In this document: piece by piece, positions 27,626-36,133 of the stretch
Numbering within the stretch: the stretch's first letter is position 1
Layout of the letters: the number at the start of each line of letters is the position of its first letter
NCBI RefSeq assembly: GCF_003628535.1
Contig: NZ_RBCI01000002.1
Coordinates: 62,001-126,000 of the forward strand
Reading direction: 5' to 3'
DNA length: 64,000 nucleotides
From: Flavisolibacter nicotianae
Lineage (GTDB): Bacteria > Bacteroidota > Bacteroidia > Chitinophagales > Chitinophagaceae
Program-made: the position numbers and the translations under genes
Notes under the pieces: generated by a model
What the model saw: the letters and a program-made list of their open reading frames with translations, nothing else
The model's database searches: none
What the model was told of the DNA's origin: nothing

Positions 27626-28694
27626 TTTGAAATTTTAAATGCGATGTTTCCCCTTTTATCGAAATGGTAAACTTCGCGCCGCCAGTTTTCACGTTCTCCA
27701 ATGTAATGGTGCCATTCAGCGCTTCGACAAAACCCTTTACGATGGACAGCCCCAATCCCGTGCCGCCGGCGGCGGAATGCTTGAGCCGGTAAAACTTTTC
27801 AAAAACATAACCGATTTCATTCTCCGGAAATCCCGGTCCGTTGTCCTCTACAACAAGTTCCAGCACGTCAGCATAGGCGGTGGCCCTTATCCAAATGCTG
27901 CAATCGGCCCCGGTATACATGGCTGCATTGTTCAAAAGGTTGTACAGGATCTGTTCCAGCATTCCTTTGTCTAACCTGAAAAGCGGAATGCCGGGGTGAA
28001 TCGTGATGTGTATCTGCTGGGCAATGTGATTTTCTTCCACCCGTTTTACGGCATCATAGATGATTTCCGAAATGTCGCACCAGTCTTTTTTAGGTTGAAT
28101 AAAGCCTGCTTCGATCCGCGACATATTCAAAAGGTTATCGACTTGCTGGTTCAGCCGGAACGAAGCTTTGGCAATTTCGGAAATCAGTTCGCTTTTGTGC
28201 ACAGCATTCAGTTTTGCATTTCCGGCCTGCAGGTTATCGGTCGCAGCAATGATCGTGGAAAGGGGAGTCCGCAATTCATGTGAAAGCGAATTGAGCAAGG
28301 TGTTATAGAGTTTTACGGTAGCTGCTTTTTCTTCCCGCTGCCTTGCCAGTTTTTCGATCTGCCGGATTTTATAGGTGAGAACCGCATTGACCAGGGCTAT
28401 CACAAAATACATCAGCAGCAGAATTACATCTTCGGCAGAACTGACTTGCAGGGTGAAGTGTGGTGGAATGAAAAAATAGTCCCAAATGAACGCACTCAGG
28501 ACGGCAGCGGCAAGAACCGGAAAAATGTCCAAGGTGATGGCAAGAAGTGAAACGGAAAAAAGTAAAATAAAGGCAACCACTCTGTACCCGATAACTGCTG
28601 ACAGGCCATAGCAAACAATTGAAACAAGACAAACAAACCCGATGCTTATCATTAACTGTTTTGCCTTGCTTATCCTGTTCATAAAAAGTTCCAT
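27597..28694 (-). CDS. KdpD-like (DUF4118) sensor histidine kinase lacking the N-terminal KdpD domain
   Basis: Membrane sensor kinase of 365 residues. Four close hydrophobic helices (DUF4118, residues about 15-110) are the membrane part of KdpD. HisKA follows with NSLSHELRTPLSTIIAATDNL, then the ATPase with NLLNNAAMYTG, VEDNGPGF and GTGLGLSIVKGF. The large cytoplasmic N-terminal KdpD and universal-stress domains of E. coli KdpD are missing; in Bacteroidota they are often a separate gene, but none is encoded here. Upstream in-frame TTG at 28721 overlaps the -7 box, so I use ATG 28694 (28682 is possible). Confidence 0.9.
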   Translation of the reverse strand: MELFMNRISKAKQLMISIGFVCLVSIVCYGLSAVIGYRVVAFILLFSVSLLAITLDIFPVLAAAVLSAFIWDYFFIPPHFTLQVSSAEDVILLLMYFVIALVNAVLTYKIRQIEKLARQREEKAATVKLYNTLLNSLSHELRTPLSTIIAATDNLQAGNAKLNAVHKSELISEIAKASFRLNQQVDNLLNMSRIEAGFIQPKKDWCDISEIIYDAVKRVEENHIAQQIHITIHPGIPLFRLDKGMLEQILYNLLNNAAMYTGADCSIWIRATAYADVLELVVEDNGPGFPENEIGYVFEKFYRLKHSAAGGTGLGLSIVKGFVEALNGTITLENVKTGGAKFTISIKGETSHLKFQNEQGRNLSH

Positions 28695-28718
28695 CAGTTG
28701 CTGTTCGCGATCAAAGAA

Positions 28719-28726
28719 CAAAAGTA
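28719..28726 (-). promoter_or_regulatory. -7 promoter element of the K+ operon
   Basis: On the minus strand TACTTTTG is a perfect TAnnTTTG, 25 bp before the ATG at 28694. It directly follows the phased TTTATA sites. Confidence 0.7.
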
Positions 28727-28736
28727 ATTGGGCTCG

Positions 28737-28785
28737 TATAAAAGCGCTATAAAAGAAGACCCGGCTTCTATAAAGATTTTATAAA
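28737..28785 (-). promoter_or_regulatory. Predicted KdpE operator: four phased TTTATA half-sites
   Basis: On the minus strand TTTATA occurs at 28780-28785, 28769-28774, 28748-28753 and 28737-28742. Spacings are 11, 21 and 11 bp, so two pairs of TTTATA-N5-TTTATA lie on one face of the helix. OmpR-family regulators bind direct repeats about 11 bp apart, and the E. coli KdpE site as I recall it is TTTATA-N5-TTTACA. The block sits just upstream of the -7 box, where an activator would act. Confidence 0.65.
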
Positions 28786-28946
28786 GACAGGCTGCCCTTT
28801 CAGCAGGAATGAAAATCTTCCGGTTCGTCGCAATGGTGCGTCAATTGCCTGCCCCGTTGAATGTTCTGCCTGTTTGTAAAACTTCGCTACTGTCGCCGGT
28901 ATTGCCTCTTGCTCCCGCGTTTAACGCTTGCAAGAACTTTTATTTC

Positions 28947-29633
28947 TTAGACGGTTGCCCTTCGCCGTTTGCGTCTTTTCATGAAATAAAAATTCATGGG
29001 GCCGCGAACGCGAAAACCCATGCGTTGGTAAAGTGCGATGGCTCTTTCGTTGTCTTTCCGCACATGTAAAAACGGCGTTTGCTCCCGTTGCAGGATCAGG
29101 TTGGCCTCGTGCTGGACAAGCGCAAATGCATAGCCCTTGCCCAGGTAGTCGGGGTGGGTGCACACGGCGCTGATTTCGGTGAACGACTGTACGTGCAGGC
29201 GCTGGCCGGTCATCGCCACCAGCCTGCCGTTTTCGAAGATGCCGAAGTAATGGCCAAAGGCGATCGTTCGCGGACCAAAAGGACCGGGCTTTGTCAGTGC
29301 CGCCAGTTCCATCATCTGCTCCACATCTTTTTCCTGCAGCGCAATCGGTTGGATGGAAGCCGGTGCGGGTTTCCAATCTTCCAGGATCATCTGCAGTCCC
29401 TGGGCTTTTTGCAGCAACTGCCAGCCCCGTGGTGTACGGGTGTGCAGGGGAGTGGCCGAAAGCACTGCACGTCCTTCCGGCAGCAGTGCAAAAAGTTCGT
29501 CGAATCCGTTGTGGTAATCATCGGCAATGCCCACGAAAGGGGAAACAGCCGCGTCGAAGAATTTGACCTTCTCTGTTCCCTGGGCAAGGTGCCGGTCTCC
29601 GGACGCCAGTGCATGGTAAACAGGATTGTTCAT
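28947..29633 (-). CDS. GNAT-family N-acetyltransferase (FR47-like)
   Basis: Acetyltransferase of 228 residues. ATG at 29633 is used rather than the in-frame GTG at 29645. The C-terminal half is the GNAT fold: FGIFENGRLVAMTGQRLH, then EISAVCTHPDYLGKGYAFAL as the acetyl-CoA loop (motif A variant, LGKGYA), and FLHVRKDNERAIALYQRMGF as the conserved end. The N-terminal 100 residues resemble the FR47 lead domain. The acceptor is unknown. A perfect -7 box lies 17 bp upstream of the start. Confidence 0.92.
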   Translation of the reverse strand: MNNPVYHALASGDRHLAQGTEKVKFFDAAVSPFVGIADDYHNGFDELFALLPEGRAVLSATPLHTRTPRGWQLLQKAQGLQMILEDWKPAPASIQPIALQEKDVEQMMELAALTKPGPFGPRTIAFGHYFGIFENGRLVAMTGQRLHVQSFTEISAVCTHPDYLGKGYAFALVQHEANLILQREQTPFLHVRKDNERAIALYQRMGFRVRGPMNFYFMKRRKRRRATV

Positions 29634-29649
29634 CAGTGTGTTCACGCCG

Positions 29650-29657
29650 CAAAGATA
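29650..29657 (-). promoter_or_regulatory. -7 promoter element of the GNAT gene
   Basis: On the minus strand TATCTTTG(C), perfect TAnnTTTG, lies 16 bp before the ATG at 29633; the 5' leader would be very short. Confidence 0.65.
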
Positions 29658-29929
29658 TTTAACCGGACAGCAGGTAGCCGCAACACGAAAGCATGGTGAA
29701 ATCCAAAAAATTAATCACACGCATAACCGAAACGAAATATCTTTAAGAGGCCTTCGGCGGAGAAGTCGTTGTACAGCGAGGCGCCCGGAAGAAGCAGGTT
29801 TTTTTCGCTTGTTGCAAGGCGGCAAAATCGTTCCGGCACCAGCCGGTTTCGTTGGTTGCGCAGAAGGGCCGAATGGCTACCTTGTCGAATTGCTTGTTCA
29901 TTCACATCACCGATAAACGCAATACATTC

Positions 29930-30973
29930 ATGGAAAAAAAGTCAACCCGCCGCCAGTTTTTAGGAACGGCAACCACCCTTGCTTCCGGGGTCCTGCTCGG
30001 CAACCGCCTGTTTGGTGCTCCGGCCATTATCCGGGAACTTCGAAATTCCCGCTCGCTGGTCAATGGCGTACAGATTGGTGTGATCACCTATTCGTTTCGC
30101 GACCTGCCCGACCAGAGTGCCGAAGCCACATTGAAGTACATTCTCGAAAGCGGCGTGAATGCCATCGAGTTGATGGGCGGCCCTGCCGAGTCGTTTGCCG
30201 GTGCGCCGAAAAACCCGGTCGATTTCCGGGCTGTCATGCCGCTGATGCGAAAGCGGTTCAACAAGGAAACCCTGACCGAGTCGGAGCAGAAAGAGCTGGC
30301 CGACGTGGATGCCCGGAACAAAGCCTACCGGCAGGAGATGGCGAAGTGGCGTCTTTCCGCACCGATGGAAAAATTTGAGCAGATGCGCAAAATGTACAAC
30401 AGTGCAGGCGTGCAGATTTATGCCTTCAAGCCCGATACGTTTGGCCTGCAAAGTTCCGACGCCGAAATCGATTACGGCCTGCGTGCGGCAAAGCTCCTGG
30501 GTGCCAGCCACGTCACCCTCGAACACCCGGGCAACGATGCCCATACCCTCAAACTGGGACAGATGGCGCAGAAGCATGGCCTGCGGGTGGGGTATCATGG
30601 CCACGAACAGCAAACCCCCACGCTTTGGGATACGGCCCTGTCGCAGTCGCCGGCCAATGCCATGAATTTGGACCTGGGTCATTTTATCGCCGCCGGCAAT
30701 ACCGATCCGCTGGGGCTGATCCGCGAAAAGCACGACCGCATTGCCAGCATGCACATCAAAGACCGGCAGACACCCGCACATGGCAAAGGCAATTTACCCT
30801 GGGGACAGGGCGATACACCCATTGCCGACGCCCTGCGGCTGATGCGGGACCAGAAGTATTCTTTCCCCGCTACGATCGAACTGGAATACCCGGTTCCGCA
30901 GGGTTCCAGCCCGATGGCAGAAGTGCGGAAATGCCTGGCGTTTTGCCAGAATGCACTCAGTGGAAAAGCCTGA
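29930..30973 (+). CDS. Tat-exported sugar phosphate isomerase/epimerase-like TIM-barrel protein
   Basis: AP-endonuclease-2-type TIM barrel of 347 residues. Starting at ATG 29930, the N-terminus STRRQFLGTATTLASGVLLG is a Tat signal with the twin Arg. The mature part has IGVITYSFRDLP, a run ending ESGVNAIELMGGP, GYHGHEQQTP, NLDLGHFIAAG and MHIKDRQ, the metal-binding Glu/His/Asp positions of xylose-isomerase-like barrels. Export to the periplasm and the family's presence in sugar-degrading genera suggest a sugar epimerase or keto-sugar enzyme. No glycan genes are directly adjacent, so substrate is open. Confidence 0.9.
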   Translation: MEKKSTRRQFLGTATTLASGVLLGNRLFGAPAIIRELRNSRSLVNGVQIGVITYSFRDLPDQSAEATLKYILESGVNAIELMGGPAESFAGAPKNPVDFRAVMPLMRKRFNKETLTESEQKELADVDARNKAYRQEMAKWRLSAPMEKFEQMRKMYNSAGVQIYAFKPDTFGLQSSDAEIDYGLRAAKLLGASHVTLEHPGNDAHTLKLGQMAQKHGLRVGYHGHEQQTPTLWDTALSQSPANAMNLDLGHFIAAGNTDPLGLIREKHDRIASMHIKDRQTPAHGKGNLPWGQGDTPIADALRLMRDQKYSFPATIELEYPVPQGSSPMAEVRKCLAFCQNALSGKA

Positions 30974-31043
30974 CCGGAAAGGAGAGGCCTGGCTACCAGG
31001 CGGCGGGTTTTCCGGTTTGTGGTGACGAAAGCAGGCGCACCAG

Positions 31044-31871
31044 CTAATACGAAAACAGCAAAGGGTTCAGCGGCGTGTCGATCACATCGCCCACGACCGC
31101 ACCCGGGCACCAGGTGTTCCAGTCGTTCACCTGGTTTTTGTTTTCGGGTTGTTTCAGCCGCATATCCCTGTCCATGTAAATCACGGTCATTACCCGCCGC
31201 ATAGCGGCCGTATTGTTGGCGCCGGCACGGTGAAACACCCAGCCGGAGTGGAAGCTGATCTCACCGGGTTCGAACGGTTCCACCACGTGTTTGAAGTCCG
31301 TTACCCGCAATTTCTGCTGAATGGCTATTTCACTTTCGTCGCCGATCTCCAGCTCGCGGCCATCAACGATCTGGTGGCTCCCGGCGCTGAATTCCAGCGG
31401 ACCCATTTCCAGCGGTGTGGCCTGCAAGGGCATCCAGGCGGTGACGCTTTTGTCCGTTTCCAGCGGCCAGTAATACTGGTCGGCATGCCAGGGGGTAAAG
31501 CCGCCACCGGGTTCTTTGTACAGGGCCTGGTCGTGATAGAGCCGTGCGCCTTTTGTCTGCATCAGGTCTGTGGCAATCTTTGCCAGGCGTTTGCTGAAGA
31601 CAAGGGCTTGAATGCGCTCGTCTTCCCGCCAGAGGTTGAAGAGTTGTAAAAAGGCTTTGCCATATGTATCGCGTTGTGTCAGGGGCCGCTCTTCGCGGCT
31701 CATTTCCGCTACTTTGTCGCTGATGACTTTTGCATAGAAGGCCAGCGTTTCTTCGTTCAGCACACCTTTCAGCTTGCAATAGCGGTTGGCATCATAAAAC
31801 CGGATTTGCGCATCGATCAGCGGGTAGGGTTCCGCCAGGAAGGAAAGAATGGAAGAAGGAACAGTTTGCAT
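31044..31871 (-). CDS. PhyH-family Fe(II)/2-oxoglutarate dioxygenase
   Basis: Non-haem iron oxygenase of the phytanoyl-CoA dioxygenase family, 275 residues. The iron-binding HxD is in FTPWHADQYYWPL, and the distal His is in SFHSGWVFHRAGANN, followed by MRRVMTVIYMDRD, which supplies the Arg for 2-oxoglutarate. The N-terminal 80 residues are helical. Members hydroxylate varied small molecules, so the substrate cannot be assigned. It shares strand and close spacing (72 bp) with the adenosine deaminase gene upstream. Confidence 0.9.
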   Translation of the reverse strand: MQTVPSSILSFLAEPYPLIDAQIRFYDANRYCKLKGVLNEETLAFYAKVISDKVAEMSREERPLTQRDTYGKAFLQLFNLWREDERIQALVFSKRLAKIATDLMQTKGARLYHDQALYKEPGGGFTPWHADQYYWPLETDKSVTAWMPLQATPLEMGPLEFSAGSHQIVDGRELEIGDESEIAIQQKLRVTDFKHVVEPFEPGEISFHSGWVFHRAGANNTAAMRRVMTVIYMDRDMRLKQPENKNQVNDWNTWCPGAVVGDVIDTPLNPLLFSY

Positions 31872-31943
31872 GCAGGAAAGATTTCTGAAAAAATAGGGAT
31901 TTTCTGTCGGACTCTTCTTCCTTCCGGGAAATGAGTTGCCGGC

Positions 31944-32930
31944 CTACCGGTAGGCTTGCTCGATGACCTGCCGCAGTCTTGCTTTTGTTTCCTCGTTCAC
32001 AAACGCATGGTCAATGGCTTCGAGGTTGCATTTTTTGAAATGCGCCTTTGTCCAGCCGAAGATTTGGTGAAGACGGCCATACTCGCTGTCCAGCGTTACA
32101 GCGGAGATGGTGCGGGCATCGGTGTTAATGCCCAGGGAAACGCCGCTCCGGAAAAGTGTATCAACCGTATGGTCTTCGATGGAAGGGTACACGTTCGTCT
32201 GAACATTGCTGGTAGGGCAGACTTCCAGGTGAATGTTTTTGTCTTTCAACAACTGCAGCAGTCTTTCGTCCTCGCTGCTGCGCACGCCGTGCCCGATGCG
32301 CAGGGGATGAAAATTTTCCAGGGTTTCCCGCACGCTTTCGGGGCCTTTGGCTTCGCCGGCATGGGCCGTGCAGGGAATGCCTTTTTCTTTTGCATAAGCA
32401 AATGCAGAAAGGTGGTTGTCGATCGGGAATCCCGCTTCGTCTGCGGCAATGTCGAAGCCTGCCACACAGGTTCCGCTAAACTGCTCTACCAGGCCAACCG
32501 TTTCGAGGCTTTGCGCTTCGGTGTAGTGGCGAAGGGTGCACAGGAGCAGTCGTGCCTCCACACCGGTTTGCGAGATGCCTTCCGCCACCGCATCGTTCAC
32601 CGTTCTGACCACGTCGGCCGCCGTCAGTCCGCCCTGCAAATGCTGCAACGGGGCAAAGCGGATTTCGGCATAAATCACGTTGTCGGCCTCCAGTTGCTGA
32701 AACAAATCCAGCGTTACCAGGCGAAGCTGTTCCCTTGTTTGCATCAGTTCGATGCCTTTCACTGCGCGGCTGATGTAATCGGCCAGGTCGGTGCATTTGG
32801 CCGGCGCAACAAACGACCGCCGGTATTCTTCCTCCGTAACGGAGGGGGCCAGTTGCCGCACCACGTCGTAGCTGAGCGAGCAGTCGAGGTGCAGGTGCAA
32901 TTCGATTTTGGGGAAACGCGAATAATCCAT
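31944..32930 (-). CDS. Adenosine deaminase-like amidohydrolase
   Basis: Metal-dependent deaminase of 328 residues that converts adenosine or a related purine to the inosine form. ATG at 32930 begins MDYSRFPKIELHLHLDCSLS, whose HLHLD holds the zinc-binding His pair; Cys replaces the usual Gly after Asp. HAGEAKGPESV provides the catalytic Glu, IGHGVRSSED the next His, and SLGINTDART the zinc Asp. The length is standard. ADAs, adenine deaminases and aminodeoxyfutalosine deaminases share these motifs, so the exact purine is uncertain. Confidence 0.9.
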   Translation of the reverse strand: MDYSRFPKIELHLHLDCSLSYDVVRQLAPSVTEEEYRRSFVAPAKCTDLADYISRAVKGIELMQTREQLRLVTLDLFQQLEADNVIYAEIRFAPLQHLQGGLTAADVVRTVNDAVAEGISQTGVEARLLLCTLRHYTEAQSLETVGLVEQFSGTCVAGFDIAADEAGFPIDNHLSAFAYAKEKGIPCTAHAGEAKGPESVRETLENFHPLRIGHGVRSSEDERLLQLLKDKNIHLEVCPTSNVQTNVYPSIEDHTVDTLFRSGVSLGINTDARTISAVTLDSEYGRLHQIFGWTKAHFKKCNLEAIDHAFVNEETKARLRQVIEQAYR

Positions 32931-32980
32931 TCTCGTGGTATTAGGCTGTTTGAAACTGGATGGTTCGGTAAGCAAGAAGT

Positions 32981-33011
32981 TTGGCAATCAGCAATCGGCC
33001 ATCAGCCATCC
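32981..33011. repeat. Short word repeat CAATC(A/G)GC / CCATC
   Basis: Degenerate tandem words (GGCAATCAGCAATCGGCC, then ATCAGCCATCC) in the gap between the deaminase and HAD genes. The words match the left arm of the palindrome at 58650-58683. Confidence 0.5.
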
Positions 33012-33083
33012 ACGTGATGCAACTGCCGCCTGCGTACTGCCTGCTTGTACTTCACCGCCATACGTTCGGTTTTTAAAATGGTA

Positions 33084-33782
33084 TTACCGTCCGGCCGGTT
33101 CAAAATGTTCGAGCAGTTCGGTGAGCTTGTCGAGTTGCCTGAACTGTTCGTGTTCGATATTGCTGTCGACGTGCTCGTGGGCCCAGGTTACATGGTAGGG
33201 CACATGGTAGGCATGACCGCCAATGGCCAGCACGGGCAGGATATCCGATTTCAGTGAATTGCCCACCATCAAAAACTCATCGGCTTGGATATCGAGGTGC
33301 CGGATCAGTTTGAGATAATCCTTTTCCTGTTTGTCGCTCATGATCTCGATGTGGTGAAAATAATGTTCGAGGCCGGAAGCTTTCAGTTTGCGCTCCTGGT
33401 CGAGGAGGTCGCCCTTGGTGGCCACCACGAGCCGGTGACTGTTTGTTAGTTTGGTCAGCACTTCTTCCACGCCTTCGAGCAGTTCGATGGGTTTGGAGAG
33501 CAGGTCCTTGCCCAGTTCTATTGTTTTTTCAATCGCCTCCAGGCTGATGGTTTTGTTGGATACGGTCAGCGCCGTTTCGATCATGGACAGCATGAAACCT
33601 TTGATGCCATAGCCATACAGGGATAGGTTGTCCACTTCTGTTTTCAACAACTCCCTCGATACGGTGTGCTGGGGCAAATAGTCTTCGAGTAACTGGCAGA
33701 ATTTGTGTTCCGTTTCCTGGAAATAAGGCTCATTGATCCACAGCGTGTCATCTGCATCAAAGGCAATCACTTTTATCGCCAT
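33084..33782 (-). CDS. HAD-superfamily hydrolase
   Basis: Haloacid-dehalogenase-like phosphatase, 232 residues. Motif I is IAFDADDTLWINE (nucleophile and acid-base Asp), motif II is in LVVATKGD, motif III Lys in LKASG, and motif IV is MVGNSLKSDILP. A helical cap lies between motifs I and II, the C1 type. It resembles YjjG/pyrophosphatase-like HADs, but the substrate cannot be read. ATG 33782 is preferred to TTG 33788. Confidence 0.9.
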   Translation of the reverse strand: MAIKVIAFDADDTLWINEPYFQETEHKFCQLLEDYLPQHTVSRELLKTEVDNLSLYGYGIKGFMLSMIETALTVSNKTISLEAIEKTIELGKDLLSKPIELLEGVEEVLTKLTNSHRLVVATKGDLLDQERKLKASGLEHYFHHIEIMSDKQEKDYLKLIRHLDIQADEFLMVGNSLKSDILPVLAIGGHAYHVPYHVTWAHEHVDSNIEHEQFRQLDKLTELLEHFEPAGR

Positions 33783-34154
33783 ATACAATTGCTTTCTGCA
33801 AAAATGGGTCTTTTTCCCGCAGGCCGCCCGAAACGATTCCCGTAGGCTTCAGGCGATCGGATTCAATCGAGCCCCTGCCCAAACCGGATGCCTGCCGTTG
33901 TTCCCGGCTGTTCATTGGGTGCCGCAGGGTGAATGATCCTGTGGCAAAGGAGGCTGGCTGCGCTGCCAATCACCGGAAGATCACCACCAGAGCATCGGCT
34001 TCGCGGCAAATTCTCCCTGACTTCATCCTTGTAGGGTTGTTCCACGCTGCATTCCGGCCCTGCAACTGGCACAATAATTTTGGCATTCCCTCCCGCAGTC
34101 AGCAAGGCCCGTTTACCAAAAAACGCTACAAAATCCTGCATTGCATTCTTTGCC
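33783..34154. other. Intergenic region between HAD and SDR genes
   Basis: 372 bp between divergent genes. It holds the SDR promoter (34075-34082). No gene or repeat is convincing. Confidence 0.5.
34075..34082 (+). promoter_or_regulatory. -7 promoter element of the SDR gene
   Basis: TAATTTTG, a perfect TAnnTTTG, 72 bp before the ATG at 34155. Confidence 0.55.
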
Positions 34155-35114
34155 ATGAGTGAGATAAACGACAACACGAAAGGAAAAAAGGTCCCTGCAC
34201 CCGGCGGGGAAGGACATAGGCCAGTACAAGCAACGGGGCTGGAAGACCCGCGGGAAAAATATCCAAAGCCTCCTTTCGAAAGCCAGTCGCAGCCCTGGCC
34301 CGGCCTTGCCCGGGACATGGATCCCAGGCCCGATCACGGCGAAGACAGCTACAAAGGAAGCGGTCGTTTGAACGGACGAAAGGCCCTGATCACAGGTGGC
34401 GATTCGGGAATGGGACGTGCAGCGGCCATTGCCTATGCCCGTGAAGGCGCAGACGTGGCGATCAACTATTTTCCCAACGAAGAGCCGGATGCGCAGGAAG
34501 TGATTGAACTGATCAGGGCCGAAGGCCGCACTGCCATCGCCATCCCGGGAGACCTGCGCAGCGAAGCGTTTTGCCGGCAACTGGTGGCCGATGCCGTGCA
34601 GGGGCTGGGCGGTTTGGATATCCTGGTGTGCAACGCAGCCCGCCAGCAAACGAGGCCTTCTATCTTGGATGTCAGCACGGAAGATTTTGATGCCACGATG
34701 AAGACCAACATTTATGCGCCTTTCTGGATCATCAAGGCCGCACTGCCGCACCTGAAACCGGGGTCGGTCATCATCGGGACCACGTCGGAGCAGGCTACCG
34801 ATCCTTCGCCCGATCTCTACGATTATGCGCAAACGAAAGCCGCTACAACCAATTATGTGCGGTCGCTGGCCAAGCAACTCGCCCCGAAAGGAATCCGGGT
34901 GAACGGCGTGGCGCCGGGCCCGATCTGGACGCCCCTGCAGGTGAGCGGCGGCGCCACGCAGGAAAAGCTAAAACAGTTTGGCGGGCAAACGCCGCTGGGG
35001 CGTCCCGGCCAGCCGGTGGAACTGGCGTCGATCTATGTGCAACTGGCAGCGGCCGATGCCAGCTACGCCACCGGTCAGGTATACGGCGCCGCGGGTGGAG
35101 CGGGGCAGCCGTAG
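34155..35114 (+). CDS. Short-chain dehydrogenase (YghA/Gsp39-like)
   Basis: NAD(P)-dependent oxidoreductase of 319 residues. ATG 34155 begins MSEINDNTKGKKVPAPGGEG. An extended N-terminus with PFESQSQPWPG, typical of YghA-type SDRs, precedes the nucleotide loop ITGGDSGMGRAAAI. LVCNAARQ matches NNAG-like motif, and the catalytic YDYAQTKAA gives Tyr and Lys. IRVNGVAPGPIWTPL is the usual C-terminal block. The family is stress-associated; substrate is not known. Confidence 0.93.
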   Translation: MSEINDNTKGKKVPAPGGEGHRPVQATGLEDPREKYPKPPFESQSQPWPGLARDMDPRPDHGEDSYKGSGRLNGRKALITGGDSGMGRAAAIAYAREGADVAINYFPNEEPDAQEVIELIRAEGRTAIAIPGDLRSEAFCRQLVADAVQGLGGLDILVCNAARQQTRPSILDVSTEDFDATMKTNIYAPFWIIKAALPHLKPGSVIIGTTSEQATDPSPDLYDYAQTKAATTNYVRSLAKQLAPKGIRVNGVAPGPIWTPLQVSGGATQEKLKQFGGQTPLGRPGQPVELASIYVQLAAADASYATGQVYGAAGGAGQP

Positions 35115-35116
35115 GC

Positions 35117-35144
35117 AATGAGTAATGAGTAATGAGTAATGAGA
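35117..35144. repeat. Four tandem copies of AATGAGT/A (7 bp)
   Basis: AATGAGT repeated three times plus AATGAGA, starting 3 bp past the SDR stop codon, between convergent genes. Confidence 0.85.
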
Positions 35145-35182
35145 ATTGCGCAGGATTGCAGTTGCAAACTGCCTGTTGATGT

Positions 35183-36133
35183 TTACAGGCCGGCTTTTCG
35201 CTGCGAGGAGAAGCCCTGTTCTTTTTCCTGTTCCCTGGAAAGTTTGTAATTGTAGAATGCCACGAAGTTGACTTTCTCGTTTACCAGTTGTTCGTAATAA
35301 TCGTAGCTCTCCCGGCGCGAAGAGCCGTAAGCCCGTGTAATGCACCCCAGTGCATTGATTTTTTCGGCCAGGCTGCCGTGTTCTTCTTTCAGGTTGTAAA
35401 AGACGATGTTTTGCGCATTTTCCCGGGCGATGCCCCTGGGCCGAAAGATTTCTTTTTCAGAAGCGATACGTGGCGAAACAAAACAAACCGCGTTGGTTTT
35501 TTCCTGCGACAGGTATTCGTTCAACGGCTTGCGGTTGTTGAGAAAGGTGCCGTCCGTTATTACAAAAACAAATTTCCCTTTCAGCGATTGCAGCGAGGGC
35601 CAGTTGGTGCAGGCCGCTTCTTTCAGTGTGGCTTTGTCCTGCAGCAGGTCGGACGGCGTGAAGATGCTTTTTTTCGAAAACACCGAAAGTAACAGGCTGT
35701 CCATATCTGCCGGGCCTTTGCCGCCCGGCCCGTTCCACCAGTTTTGCTTTTTGTCGATAAATACCGTGATCACATCATGTTCCGGGTGCCGGTCGCTCCA
35801 GGCCTTGATCTGCAGCAGGCAGTCGCGAAAGGAGCCGCCAACGCAGTTCTTGTTGCCCCGTTGTTGCGGTTTGTGTTTGACGTACCAGTCGGCATTAATG
35901 CTTTTGCCCAGCAGGCCGGCAATAAAGCCAATCCCGAAGTTTTCGTTCCAGATATCCAGTTCAATGGTATTGGTGTAGGTAAAGACGTCCTGGAAATCGG
36001 AAGCCCGTTTTTTTTCGTAGCAATTGTGACAGGCAACGGAATAGCTGTTGTTGAATTTGACATCCTGGCCAAACAGGAGCAGGGGAAAGAGCGAAAGGGC
36101 TGTCATAACGAGGTTCTTCGGATTTACCTGCAT
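35183..36133 (-). CDS. Exported PI-PLC-like phosphodiesterase (Ca2+-dependent type)
   Basis: Exported protein of 316 residues resembling the Ca2+-dependent phosphoinositide-specific PLC family. ATG at 36133 starts a signal peptide (LVMTALSLFPLLLFGQ). The domain has NNSYSVACHNCYEKKRA (the HN pair, usually GTHNSY), IELDIWNE with acidic ligands, VGGSFRDCLLQIKAWSDRHPEHDVITVFIDKK, and GKFVFVITDG. Real PLCs of this fold cleave phosphoinositides; in bacteria the target may be another phosphodiester. The Cys in HNCY and CHNC is uncommon. Confidence 0.75.
   Translation of the reverse strand: MQVNPKNLVMTALSLFPLLLFGQDVKFNNSYSVACHNCYEKKRASDFQDVFTYTNTIELDIWNENFGIGFIAGLLGKSINADWYVKHKPQQRGNKNCVGGSFRDCLLQIKAWSDRHPEHDVITVFIDKKQNWWNGPGGKGPADMDSLLLSVFSKKSIFTPSDLLQDKATLKEAACTNWPSLQSLKGKFVFVITDGTFLNNRKPLNEYLSQEKTNAVCFVSPRIASEKEIFRPRGIARENAQNIVFYNLKEEHGSLAEKINALGCITRAYGSSRRESYDYYEQLVNEKVNFVAFYNYKLSREQEKEQGFSSQRKAGL

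Noticed and set aside
32873-32893. Cys after HLHLD in adenosine deaminase as a defect
   Set aside because: The metal-binding His pair is intact and Cys at this position appears tolerated in related enzymes as far as I recall; not a sign of inactivation.
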